The position numbers and the translations under genes were made by a program. Under the pieces are notes generated by a model. That model searched no databases and had not been told where the DNA came from. It saw only the letters and a list, made by a program, of their open reading frames with translations. From Karstenula rhodostoma CBS 690.94 (taxonomy: Eukaryota > Ascomycota > Dothideomycetes > Pleosporales > Didymosphaeriaceae), in assembly GCA_010093485.1 (NCBI GenBank), contig MU001509.1, forward strand, positions 897,373 to 961,372: a stretch of DNA of 64,000 nt, in the 5' to 3' direction. Positions 21,806 to 32,246 of the stretch are shown here, in pieces. How positions within the stretch are numbered: position 1 is the first letter of the stretch; every line of letters begins with the position of its first letter.

Positions 21806-22435
21806 ATGCCCTACGATCCGCTGCTGCCACCGCCTGAGGTCAGCATCCTCCTGCTGGGGGACGACGACGTCGGCAAGTCGACGTTCCTCTCGCGCCTCTC
21901 CCTCGGCATCCGCCCACACGACGACGACCTCCCGCCGTACGCGCTCCCACAGCTGCGCGACGAGGACCAGCCCTTCACCTTCAACGTCTCCCTGTACAAC
22001 CGCGGCTACTCGCTCGCCTTCTCCGACACGGCCTCCCCGACGTCGTACACGCTCCTGCGCCCTGACTTCATCGTCCTGTGCTACGACATCTCGCGGCGCG
22101 CCACGCTCGAGTCGCTGCGCTCGCGCTGGCTGCCCGTCGTCAACAGCCACTTCAACTACGACGAGGCGCTGCCCGTGATGGTGCTGGGCCTGAAGCGGGA
22201 TCTGCGCAGGGAGTGGACCGACGAGGAGAAGAGGGACGGCGGCCGCGGCGAGTGCGTCATGCCGCAGGAGGGGCTGGGACTCGCCACCGAGATGCTGTGC
22301 GATCGGTATGCAGAGTGCAGCGCAGTCACGGGCGAGCTGTGCAAGGAGGTGCTGGAGGATGTGGCGAGGACGTGTGCGAAGACGACGACGGAGAAGGGCG
22401 CGAAGAGCCAGGTAGCACATTGCCTTGTCATGTGA
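21806..22435 (+). CDS. Atypical Rho/Ras-like small GTPase with CaaX-type C-terminus
   Basis: Single exon; the ATG at 21806 (MPYDPLLPPP) gives 209 residues and sits directly before the G domain, whereas the in-frame ATG at 21608 would add 66 atypical residues. The P-loop is GDDDVGKST. The G3 motif reads DTASP where DTAGQ is usual, so the conserved Gly and the catalytic Gln are missing. G4 is LKRD in place of N/TKxD, and G5 is CSAVTG. The protein ends CLVM, a CaaX box predicting prenylation. The layout matches Rho-type GTPases with an unusual active site, likely with low hydrolysis, anchored on a membrane. It converges with the transporter gene ending at 22536. Confidence 0.8.
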   Translation: MPYDPLLPPPEVSILLLGDDDVGKSTFLSRLSLGIRPHDDDLPPYALPQLRDEDQPFTFNVSLYNRGYSLAFSDTASPTSYTLLRPDFIVLCYDISRRATLESLRSRWLPVVNSHFNYDEALPVMVLGLKRDLRREWTDEEKRDGGRGECVMPQEGLGLATEMLCDRYAECSAVTGELCKEVLEDVARTCAKTTTEKGAKSQVAHCLVM

Positions 22436-22535
22436 GCTGCTGCTGGAACACTTTTTGGTACGTTACATACTGGAATAGTATTCTGTTCTGTATTTACAGC
22501 CGAGCCAGACTTCTATCGTTGCGACTGACCCGTCC

Positions 22536-23918
22536 TCACATTGCGGCTTCGCTCGCCTTCAGCGCCCCCACCACCGTGAAAGCTAGGATCGGAGATATAA
22601 TGTAACTGATGGTCAAGATCTTCGCCATGCGCTGCTCGTCCTCGGCGCCCGCGTCTGAGACCTGGATCATCGTAATGAGCTTCATGGCGGGAGGCCCCGT
22701 CGGCATCAGCATCATCGTAAACCATAGCATTGGATCGTCGCCCAACAGGCCTCCCTTCCCTTCGCTCTTCGCAATCCCATATATCGCGCCTATAGAGAGC
22801 ACTGGCCACACGACGAAGCGGACAATCAATATGAACGCAGTTGTGTACAACGGCACCTGCGCAACCTGACTACTTCCAGAAGCGTGCCTCGTTTCCTGGT
22901 ACGACGAGTAGAGCGAAATACCGGCCACCACCAGTGGTAGCGGGACGAATAGCTGGCCCAGACTCTTGAAGCTTTCTGTGAGCCAGGCAGTGAATACACC
23001 CCCTTCCGTCATATCGCTGAAGAATGCCTTATGAAGCGGGTGCACGAGGCCGATGATAGCCCCCAACACTGCGCCTATGAGCGGTGCATTCAAGAAGTCG
23101 TAGAAGAAGAGCAGCCACCACTTGGTCCTCGGGTCCAGCTCACTCCACCTCAGATGCGGAATATACCTCGGTCTGCGCTTCACCGTCGTAAACGTCGGTT
23201 TCGACGGGAAGAAGGTGATACTCGCTACGCTCGCATGCCTCGCCCGATCCGCTCTGCGTCGACTCGCGGGCGCACGTAATAGCCCCGTCCTCTCACTCGG
23301 CTCTTCCCCATTCTCAACATCAGCAGTCCCCTCATCCGCTTCTGTCAACATCCCACTGCTGCTCGAGGAACCCCGATCCTCCTCGTCACTATCCGGCGCA
23401 TGCTCCGTGTCAATCAACCTGGGGCCAACCGCAAACGTCAGACAGCTGCTTATCGTGCTGAACACCAGGAAGTAGCTCTTCGCGCGCTCCACCATCGCCC
23501 CCGTGCTATCATCCTTCGCCATGAGCACGCGCAATATACCCGTCTGATCCAGACTCTGCACCAGCAGCAGCGGGTAGCTCGTCGTATTGTTAAACATGAT
23601 AGCGCAGGTGATCCAATCGGGCATCCCGAACAGCACGTGGGCCGCGATGCCGATGAGGAAGCTGACGACGTGAGCGAGCACGGCCCAGATGACGACGACG
23701 AGATAGCGGTGCGCGGAGCCAGCGTGCATTTCCGAGCCGAGCTGCACGAGGAGCAGCGCGGGGAGGAACATTTTGACGCAGATCTTGGAGATGGCTTTGC
23801 CGTTTTTGGAGTCGAGGAGGCCGAGGTGGGCGGCGATGGCGCCGTAGGAGATGACGAGCAGGACGGAGAGGGACGCCTGGATGGCGGCGACGAAGGAGGA
23901 GAGGAGTCCGGATGCCAT
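22536..23918 (-). CDS. Auxin efflux carrier (AEC)-family membrane transporter
   Basis: Single exon; starting at the ATG at 23918 (MASGLLSSFV) the protein has 460 residues (an in-frame ATG at 23951 adds 11). The N-terminal half carries about five hydrophobic helices, including ISKICVKMFLPALLLVQLGS and MFNNTTSYPLLLVQSL, which contain the conserved N/T-S/P motif of the family. A long hydrophilic Ser/Glu-rich loop (about 180-270) separates it from the C-terminal helix bundle with MLMPTGPPAMKLITMIQV. This layout matches fungal AEC proteins such as yeast Ecm3. Localisation is probably an internal membrane such as the ER, by analogy. The substrate in fungi is not established. Confidence 0.88.
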   Translation of the reverse strand: MASGLLSSFVAAIQASLSVLLVISYGAIAAHLGLLDSKNGKAISKICVKMFLPALLLVQLGSEMHAGSAHRYLVVVIWAVLAHVVSFLIGIAAHVLFGMPDWITCAIMFNNTTSYPLLLVQSLDQTGILRVLMAKDDSTGAMVERAKSYFLVFSTISSCLTFAVGPRLIDTEHAPDSDEEDRGSSSSSGMLTEADEGTADVENGEEPSERTGLLRAPASRRRADRARHASVASITFFPSKPTFTTVKRRPRYIPHLRWSELDPRTKWWLLFFYDFLNAPLIGAVLGAIIGLVHPLHKAFFSDMTEGGVFTAWLTESFKSLGQLFVPLPLVVAGISLYSSYQETRHASGSSQVAQVPLYTTAFILIVRFVVWPVLSIGAIYGIAKSEGKGGLLGDDPMLWFTMMLMPTGPPAMKLITMIQVSDAGAEDEQRMAKILTISYIISPILAFTVVGALKASEAAM

Positions 23919-25344
23919 TGTTGCGTTTTGTCCTGATCTTGCTGTCTGCAATTACTTGACGATGTTGAAGCAGGCCTGCGGGCGTGTTTTGGGGGACACG
24001 GCGTTGCAGTACCTAGGATTTCAACGCAGACCGCAATTGAGTGGGATGCGGTTGCGACGGGGTGTTGAGGATGTCGCGATACCCGATAGCATGTACGCGG
24101 GCGTCATTACTCCAAGCGCCGCATATATCTTGGTAAGGAGGTGGTGCTTTGCTTCTTCTGGCGTAGTTCTCGTCATGGTTGGGACGGAGCACGCCATTCC
24201 ATTCGTGCGCCGCCGCTGACGTGGGGTACCATGAACGCTGGGCTTGGCTACGAGCCATACACCACATCTGAACTCACGGGAAGAGGTCCTCTGGTCTTTC
24301 GTGGAAGTTCGTATTGTCGTGGACCAAGGCGGGTAATTCCGATAGACCGAGGTGGACCTGGGCGGCGGGGAAATGGTTGGTCGTCTACCTGTAGTGTACT
24401 TCGGTTGATTACAATCACAGTGGCTGACACAAAAAGTTGGAATTCTTGCACGGCACCTAAACCTGTAGTAACTCACTCTATGATGTAGTTGTAAAACTAT
24501 AGCTTCGTGGTTGAGCGTTAATGTTGACGATAGGATCCGCTACAAGAACTCCTGTTTGTATCGCCAGCCACTGTGCATGCTACAAGCCTGTTCGACGACC
24601 CATTAAACTCCCTTCTACTGTCTATTTGCAAGCGGTAATATGCTCGAACTCGGGTATGTCAAGCGTTTCTGAGCAACGATGATGAACCTGAAGTATTTCT
24701 CCCTCAGATGATGGCGCGCTCCAGCGGATTAGTTCGATGATCCGTCTCCGCAGAATACCGCCAGGTGGTCGATGGGACCACCGTTCTGGGAGTGATGGAG
24801 GGCAGAACTTGAAACTGCCGAATCGGGTAATAGAAGTTGAAAGCCGTCGATTGCTGTGTCGTCACCTTCACTTTCGTGGGGTGGCTCGTGCGTCGTGAAC
24901 ACCCTGGTGGTCCAAGCTCCTGCCCCAAAGTACGTGCTAAAGATAGAACATCTACGGCGCTAACTGCATTAGACCGACTGGCGCTGCCTGAGATACACGA
25001 CCACGCGGTCCCGTATCTCCATTCCACTGCTTGCAACATCTGCGCTGTCGGTGCAGAACCACTACAACTCACCTTCTTGCAGGTAAATTAGCAACTGCCA
25101 GATTGCAATGGCTTGCGAAGCTCGGTGATTGGTGGCTGCCTGGCTCAGCCCCTAAAGATACGCGCGTGAGACCAATCTCTCGCGAGGATCCTGATCCTCA
25201 CCGGCAACCTCGATATCGACCCGGTCGACTGGTCTGGACCACGCCCCGCGCGATTACCATCGTGTAGCCATCTCCAGGGCCTCCCATCTCGTCACATACC
25301 AACGGAATCACCTACCAACTGTACAGAAGTAGCCTTGCATCAAC
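23919..25344. other. Intergenic, no convincing gene
   Basis: About 1.4 kb between divergent genes. Frames of up to ~150 codons occur on the minus strand (24021-24476, 24704-25072) but are Arg/Ser/Thr/Pro-rich, have no domain, and show no splice-linked continuation. It should contain two promoters. Confidence 0.4.
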
Positions 25345-27693
25345 ATGGCTGCTGGCGAGGACCCTCCGTCTCGCGTCGACGACGACCCCTCGACTGCTGC
25401 TGACGCGTTATCTCTACACACCATCGCTGATGCCGATGTCTATGCGTCGCAAGAGCAGGAAGATGGCGACTTTGCGCTTGCGCTGGCTTTGGAGGAGCAA
25501 GAGAACGAACGGTACGCCCGTACGCAGAGGATTTCGCGGGGAGATGATCCCAATCGAGTCGATGCGACACCTGAAGTCCCTGTCGATGTACCGGTTGAAG
25601 TACCTCCACCTCCCTATCGCGATGATCCCAATGCCACTGAGCCCGACAACCTCCCGCCCTACCGCGACAACCCCGACGCAGCACCTGCTGAAGCCGAAGC
25701 AGACGAGGCAGCTGTCGAGCCTGCTAAACGCCAAGCAGCCATTGTGCGGGTTCTCCGGAAGCTGGCCAAGGCATGGCTCTGTGTGCTAATGGTTTCGACA
25801 TTCGTCACGATTACTATAATCGTGGTTGTGGTCGTTTTGGTATTCGTGTATGGCAAGACTCCGGTGTCAAAAGAGGCATCCAAGCAGGCAGCTTGGGACG
25901 CATCTGGATCATCCGACTACGACCTGCGACTGCCCAAGCTTTATCCTGCCCTCGAGAAAGGCACCAAGGACACTTGCAAGAGCGCCTGGGACGAATATTC
26001 CCGCAGCCTGTCATGCCATCGTATGATACTTTCTCCAGCATGGGATAATGGCGATGCCGCCGAAGCGAACGCCGCAGGGGCAGATCCCTTCTTCTACTCC
26101 ACGGCCGTGTGCACGGATGAATGCAAAAGGTCTCTCAACGATCTGCAGAGGGCAGCCCGCAGCTGCCTCAACCGAACGGACCGCTTCGACTTCGGTGCCT
26201 ACGGCAACGACGGGAAGGCCTACTTCGAGGCGGGCAAGATCGAAGAGGGCCCGCTGCATGTTTTCACAGGTCTGTCGGAAAGGTATCGAGGTCTTTGTCG
26301 CAGCAAGCACAGTTTTGCTGACACGAAGTGGGGAACCTGCGCGGCAGATCTGTGGATGAATTGGGGCATTGTTGGTGGCAAGAACGAGGCGCATCTCAAC
26401 GGTCTGGATCAGTTCATGCAACAGACGTCGGTGAAGAAGACGGTACAAGGCGGGGTGCAGCATTTCCCTATGCTCCTGCGCACCGGGACCAACGGGACGA
26501 CTTCCATCCGCGTCAAGCAGCGCACCGTGGGTCCGGGGGATCGTGAGACGACTTGCAGTGCCTGCACGGTGGACTGGTTGGCGCGCAAGATGCGCAGTTT
26601 TGAATTCGGGCAGGTTTTGGACCCGGCGACCGGCGAAGCCCTCGGACTGTCCGCATTCCGCGAGAAGATTAGAAGCGCTTTGGCGAGGTGTAGTCGAGCT
26701 GAAGCCCGTACAGCATTGCGAAACGCGGACGCAAGGTGGACGGAGCTGGGGTGGTGGTGCAAAGACAAACCATGTATTCCTTCCATCGATAGGCCGACCT
26801 TCTCCAACGAGACCATGGCGGTCCTACACGGTTGGCCCGAAGACAGCGAAGGTATAGTGATGCTGCGTGAGTTGCTAGAGAAGAAGCAAGCGCCGGCGAA
26901 AGTGCTAGAGGCAGCGCAAGTCCTGTATGATGGCTTGAGGGCCATGCCATGTGGCTACGGCTTCGACCCGATGGTAAGTCCTATCCCGCTCTTCCATAAC
27001 AAAAACACCCACAGCTAAAACCTCCAGATGGCCAAGCGCGAGATCCTCCCCCGCTCCCACATCGTCGCCCGTCTCTGCAGCGACCCCTGCCGCAACGCTC
27101 TCGATCGCCTCCGCCAGCAGCACGGCGCCCTCTTCGCCGAAGCCGCCCGCGACCGCACCTACGAACCCCTCTTCCGGTACCCTACCACCGCCGCCGAAAT
27201 AGTCGACAGAGTCTGCCTCAGCACCGCCCCAGGCTCCATCGTCGTGACGCCCGAGAACCTCTGCGCCCCGGGCTACGCCGCCCTCGGCTGGCCCGAATGG
27301 ATCTTCGCCGGCACCTACGGCGGCTACCCCGACCCTCCCATCCGGGCGCAGATCCTCGATGTCTTCTCGCGGGGCATGGACGAACTCGCTGACCGGCTGG
27401 AAAAGCATCCCAGGAACTGCTTCCATGGTGACGAGGACTGTGCGCGTACGTGGTCGAAGATGATCGCCGAGAGTGCGTGCAATACGTGCGCCGGGGAGAT
27501 ATTCATCGGGGTACAGGGCACGTGGAAGAAGACGACTGAGGAGTTCTTGGGCGACAGGGATGTTAATGGGACGGCGTATGTGGCGGCGGCGAAGAAGGGG
27601 TGGCGGACGTGTGCGAAGATGTACGGTATCCACCTCAACGAACGGGAGTGGCAGAGGAAGTGGCGAGAACGGGGGTTGGACGTGTATGATTGA
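25345..27693 (+). CDS. Single-pass Cys-rich membrane protein with UIM-like and PY motifs
   Basis: The exons are 25345-26973 and 27028-27693, with a 54-nt intron GTAAGT...CCTCCAG joining DPM to MAKRE; the protein is 764 residues. The N-terminal cytosolic part has an acidic UIM-like helix (DGDFALALALEEQ) near residues 41-53 and two PY-type motifs (PPPPYRD about 87, LPPYRD about 103). A strongly hydrophobic segment near 146-170 (TFVTITIIVVVVVLVFVYG) crosses the membrane once. The ~590-residue C-terminal part has many Cys and repeated C-x3-C or C-x2-C pairs, as in an extracytosolic, disulfide-bonded domain. The UIM-like and PY combination suggests Rsp5/Nedd4 binding and ubiquitin-dependent sorting. 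The large domain is unrecognised. Confidence 0.85.
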
Positions 27694-27821
27694 GCGATGG
27701 TGTGAACATGGTTTTATGAAATACACTTTAATCGAAAGCAAGTCCAGGTACGTGTATCGTCCTATCGAACGAACCGCATCACCCCTTTCCCTCGAATGCT
27801 CATTCCAGCCCCACTGCACCA

Positions 27822-29115
27822 CTATTCCATACTCCCAAACCCACCCTCTACCTCCGGCCACGCCTCGTACGCATATTCCACCACCCGCCCAGTCCACGGC
27901 CACACCACACACGCCTCGCCCTTCCTACCTACCGTAATATTCCCCCGCGACTCTCCAACCGCAAGCCGCCTCAACCCCGGCAACATCCCCACCGCCAACT
28001 CCCCCGCCCTCTCCACCGCCTCCGTGCTTTCCCTTACAACCATCCGCCCATACGCCCGGCCCTCAGCCCCGCCATACGCATTCCCACACCACGCCCCGCC
28101 ATCGCGCCCGAGACCCAGCTGCGACGCCGGCGGCAGCGTCAAGTCCGTGAGCTTCCCAAAGCGCGAGAGGAGCGCTAGATGCCGTGCCAGCATCTCCGGC
28201 TCGTCCTTCCACTGCGCGCCGGGGAACAGTTCCCCGTCGTCCATCTCCATACCCACAATCCCAGGCTGCGCTCCGAGCAGCGCGTGCAGGAGCTCCATCC
28301 ACGTCAGGCGCGACCACCAGCTACTCGCCATGCGTATGCGCTGCAGACGCAGCCCTTTGGTAGCGTTGAGCAGCGCGATGCGACTGGTGCCGAACTCGGT
28401 TGCCGGGTCGTCGCCGACTTTCCAGGGCGGGTTCCGCGCGTTGACATACTCGCCGCGGCCTAGATGCGGAAACTGGGGGGCTAGCTACGCGCTGTAACCT
28501 CCCGCGATAAAATGTTTGACGCGAGGGAGCGTTACGTTGCCCTCTGCGAGCACAGTCTGGAATAACGCTGTTGACGCGGAGGGTATGGCCCAGTGCAGCG
28601 TCTCGAGGCACGGCATGCTAGCGAGAACGTGTGCGAAGAGAGGGGGAGCGTGGCCGGGGGTAGCGTGTGCTCTTTCCAGGTGTCGTGCGTGGTATCGTGC
28701 ACGTAGATTTGGAGGTGGAGGTTTTGCACGGCTTCCAGCGCCGCGGGACAGCTTTTCAGCTCTGCGAAACACTCAGCGGCGTTTTTCCAGCCGAAGCGTT
28801 TGACGCCGGCTTTGTTGTTTTCGATGTTGATGGTGGCCAGGAGATCGGGCGGCAGAGCGCGCTCGGGCGTAGTGGGCTTACTCCAGAGATCCGACTCTTT
28901 GGTGCAGATGGCGGTGCGCACGCCTGGATAGCGGGCGAGCCATTTTTTGTTGGTGGCGAGCCAGGGGTGGTGCGTGTCGAGGATGACTTGGGGGATTCCC
29001 AACTGTCCTATCCAGAGCAAGTCATTGTGTGAAGAATTCTTCCAGGGTGGTTGGGATGTACAAGCTCGCGTTTACGAGGGTGGCCAGGGCATTTCAGTCG
29101 TAGAACTCGACTGCG
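27822..29115 (-). pseudogene. Decayed LRR/F-box-like hypothetical gene
   Basis: Coherent coding segments follow one another in different frames on the minus strand: 29100-29032 (LVNASLYIPTTLEE), 29020-28690 (QVILDTHHPWLATNKKW), 28680-28488 (SMPCLETLHWAIPSAS) and 28484-27822 (APQFPHLGRGEY to the stop). Between them are an in-frame TGA near 29090, a frame change near 29030, a frame change near 28690, and a TAG at 28485-28487. The two stops could arise from CGA and CAG by C-to-T change. A 51-nt intron (28529 to 28485) could remove the TAG, so the case rests mainly on the frame changes. The segments read like a leucine-rich hypothetical protein. A MITE inserted about 220 bp upstream. Confidence 0.5.
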
Positions 29116-29332
29116 TTTTCATGTTAGTTTGGAGGCATGTTGGGATCAAATGCGTGTGGTTGCCTAGAAACCTTGGCGACATCCTACGCGACTGCAGAGG
29201 ACACAGTGTACAAGTGAATGCCTATCCCAGTCCTAGGAGTGGGAGGCTTCAGATGGACACCCCATAGTCTCGATATCGATCCCCAGACCAGGATGGGACA
29301 GCCCAAGTAGTGAAGATGCGCGGGGCGTACTA

Positions 29333-29550
29333 CTGTGGTTGCAGCCATAAGTTTTCCCAGTGGGGGCTTCTTAGCCCGAACGTAAAGATTGCTTAGCTAC
29401 GTTTACTTATCTTATATAAGGTTAAAGCTATCTTAAAAAGGAAAAGACTTACTTCTTTAGGTATAATTCCTTTTATTAAGGGGGTTTTATTATAAAACAG
29501 TATCCCTACCCTAAAAGACCCACTGGGAAAACTTATAGCTGCAACCACAG
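29333..29550. mobile_element. MITE of 218 bp with ~32-bp terminal inverted repeats and TA duplication
   Basis: The left end begins CTGTGGTTGCAGCCATAAG and the right end is its reverse complement with one mismatch (C/T) over about 32 bases. TA flanks both ends (29331-29332 and 29551-29552), the target duplication expected of Tc1/mariner (Fot1/Pogo-like) transposition. The interior is AT-rich and noncoding, so the element needs a transposase encoded elsewhere. The near-identical ends suggest fairly recent activity or selection for the ends. Confidence 0.9.
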
Positions 29551-29560
29551 TATATAAGGG

Positions 29561-29632
29561 CGGTCAGCGGTGTTCCGCTGCGCTACGACAAAAGATAATC
29601 AAGGGCCGCTTAGCGACTCGCTCCGCGGCCCC
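29561..29632. repeat. Palindromic GC-rich segment (two hairpins)
   Basis: CAGCGG-tgtt-CCGCTG (29565-29580) and GGGCCGC ... GCGGCCC (29603-29631) form two adjacent inverted repeats next to the MITE. This may be a remnant of another nonautonomous element. It is not a tRNA. Confidence 0.6.
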
Positions 29633-29654
29633 TCATCAAGGCAACGTGCGGGGG

Positions 29655-29701
29655 TTCTGACATGGGTTCTGACCTTCTGACATGGGTTCTGACCTTCTGA
29701 C
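29655..29701 (+). repeat. Tandem repeat, 20-bp unit, about 2.3 copies
   Basis: Two perfect copies of TTCTGACATGGGTTCTGACC are followed by a partial copy. The unit itself contains an internal near-repeat of TTCTGAC. Confidence 0.92.
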
Positions 29702-30081
29702 GGAACGTGTGTAATCTTCGCATTCGTTAATCGGAACGCTGCACACCCAGAACAGTAGAAGGGCGCAGTTGTGGAACGATTTCTGATGATGAATGCGTGC
29801 TATGCTGTAGGTTTCACCTCGACTGAGGAGCATCCGCCTCGAATTGTCAGCCAAAGGATCAGCTCTGGCACCAATGGCTCGTCAGACGGTAGATGTGAAT
29901 GTAGGAGACGTGGTACAAATACCTCCGTACCTCCTCCGTCTCCAGAACACCAACTCGTCGAATCGCTTCATCCCACAAGCATTGCACAAAAGCACGTACA
30001 GAACAAGCCTAAACGAGAAAAAGAGAACCCTCCATCGATACCACATACGCTCTTCGTGCCCAAACCTTGCAACTTACCAAA

Positions 30082-30931
30082 ATGACCAAGCCGTCCATCG
30101 TCATCGTGCCCGGCTCGTTCACGGCGCAGGGCATCTACCAGGACGTCGTGGACCGCCTACGCGCCAAAGGCTTCCCCGCGCTCGCCATCGATCTGCTCTC
30201 GTCGCAGAAGAGACTGGGTCTCGAGCCCGCGACCATGCAGGACGACGCGAAGCATGTCCGTGCTGTAGCTGAGACGCTGATCGCACAGGGGAAAGAAGTT
30301 GTCGTTCTGTGCCACGTACGTCTTTCACAAATGCAAAATACCCACCGTGTATAGAACCCATCTAACATGGCCATCTGACAGAGCTACGGCGGCGTCCCGA
30401 CGACACAAGGCCTTGCCGGCGTCCCGGTCAAGCGAATCATCTACTTGACGGCCGTCGCACCGAAAGTAGGCGAGACGCACGCTGAATCTATGCCTGGACC
30501 GACCATCGACGCGCTGTTGAAAAGCTCTGTAGGTGGCTACATGCACAGCGATCCCGTGCAGCTGGCCGGTGGCTTGGGCACCGACTTCGACTCTTGGGAG
30601 TACGCGTACGAGTGCGCGCTGAAGCTGCCGCATCATTCAACTGTCTCGTTCACGGAGAAGGTTACGCAGGCGGCGTACGAGACGGTGCCTGTGAGCTACA
30701 TCTTCACGGAGAAGGATGTGATTCTTACGCCGGGTATGTATCCGATTTTGAAATCGATAGTGAAGGAGACTGACTGGTTGGTTAGAACATCAGGAGTCGT
30801 ACATCAATCTGATCGAGGAGGTCAAGGGGTCGAAGATCGATGTTATCAGGAAGCCGTGGGGACACTGCCCTAACTGGAGCCAGCCTGAGGAGTTGATAGA
30901 CATGGTGGTAGGAGAGGCGGAGAAGAAGTGA
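30082..30931 (+). CDS. Alpha/beta hydrolase, three exons
   Basis: The exons are 30082-30315, 30382-30733 and 30786-30931, with introns of 66 nt (GTACGT...CTGACAG) and 52 nt (GTATGT...GGTTAG), giving 243 residues. Splicing of intron 1 creates the nucleophile elbow CHSYGG, and intron 2 removal joins ILTPEHQESYINLIEE. The first strand and oxyanion loop are IVIVPGSFTAQ. The acid is likely the Asp of FTEKDVILTP, and the His lies in PWGHCPN, completing a Ser-Asp-His triad. It resembles small fungal hydrolases of the Hydrolase_6 type that act on esters or amides. No signal peptide is present, so it is probably cytosolic. The substrate is unknown. Confidence 0.9.
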
Positions 30932-32246
30932 GAAGGCGCCAGTAATAGGATGGTCTCATCAGTATGTTTTTTGTTACAAGCCATTCTAGCTTCGATGCCG
31001 TATGGTCCGTGTATGCGAGGTCGTAAATCATGATGTTCTGTCAGCTTGCGAACAGAGCGGAAACTAAAAGTAGCGTGTACGCTGTCTTGAAAACGTGTAC
31101 CTATAAACGAACCACGTGCGTCCGTGTAGTTGCATGAATCTACACAGTAGTGCAGCTTAATGTATTATCAGATATGTCTGCGCTATGTGATGATACGCAG
31201 GGACCGGCAACGGATCCGGATGCGCGAGGTCCTAAACATGTGCGCCGCGCGTTAGGATGACAGTTGATGCTCGGAACCAGAATATCGGCCAGTAAAAACA
31301 TCAAGTACTGCCACATGCTCTGAAGTCTTACCGGGCAGAGTTTTCTTTACCCTCGTTTAGGGCTGCGCGCGAGTTCATAATCGGAGTCTCCGCTCTCTGG
31401 CTAATTACAACGAAGTCCGATGTTCCGTTGTTCTTGCCAAGCAGGACAAGCTTCCAGGGTGCGTTGGTGAAGAGGTGGGCACGTGAGTCGCAGAAACGCG
31501 CACTGTCGCCCCCCTGGCGCTTTGCAGGCTGCGCAAAATTCATGGTGTGTTCCTGTCCATGTACTCATCCATCTTCTGGGGGTTCCAAGCCGTAAAGGTG
31601 TCCGGAGCGCGCGAAACGTAGATACGGTTTGTATCCGACCACTCAGCGCGCGGCTCGGCGCCCCCGCTCAAGCTTCGCTAGTCTCTGGTGGCGTTGACCG
31701 GGGATGCTTCTTCAGTAGGCGCCGCCCATCGATACTCCAAATCAATTCCCGGGAGTTGCAACCAGGTTGTTTCTCAGCCTGGTTGAGTGAGAAAGACACA
31801 AGTGTGGTGTTCTGTCTTGCTTGGTTCGAGGATATAGGTGGTATAGCAGAGCTGTGATGGCCCGCGCCGCAAAACCGCTGCTCGGTGACGGCACCCCATC
31901 CTTCTCAAAGAAGCAGGTCAACGCACCCGGACACGGTCGAGGGAACAGGCTAATGGAAATACCGTCGTCCGACCGCGGCCACGCACGGTAGGCCTGACCA
32001 CTGCTGACCTTGGGCTCGACAGCCGCGATCCTCCCGCGTACGTCGTACACCAAGCTCGCGTTTGCCAGCTTCCATAAATAGTTCCAGTGACCTCTCCTCT
32101 CTGCTGTGCGCCCACCACTCGCTGTCCGCTTCCCACACTCGCGCCGCTGCTGAGATTCCACCATCTCCGCCAACGCGCATACCCCTACAGCGTAGAGTGC
32201 ACTCGAGTGAGGAATTCATCGACGTCATCAACCATCCCAACGCGCC
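30932..32246. other. Intergenic, no convincing gene
   Basis: About 1.3 kb. Short minus-strand frames (for example 31328-31543 and 31742-32173) have no domain or splice-linked continuity. It should contain the promoter of the Git1-like gene; the 3' half is GC-rich. Confidence 0.4.

Larger units (their letters stand above)
29116..30081. other. Repeat-rich intergenic region
   Basis: About 970 bases without a gene. It holds a 218-bp MITE, two GC-rich hairpins and a 20-bp tandem repeat, each listed separately, followed by the promoter of the alpha/beta hydrolase. Confidence 0.6.

Noticed and set aside
21692..22420. 242-codon minus-strand frame rich in Arg, Glu and Val
   Set aside because: Antisense to the GTPase gene in GC-rich sequence. 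Its composition is typical of a shadow frame.
29561..29640. tRNA or structured RNA gene at the GC-rich hairpins
   Set aside because: There is no A-box/B-box pair and no cloverleaf pattern; palindromes of this kind fit transposon remnants better.
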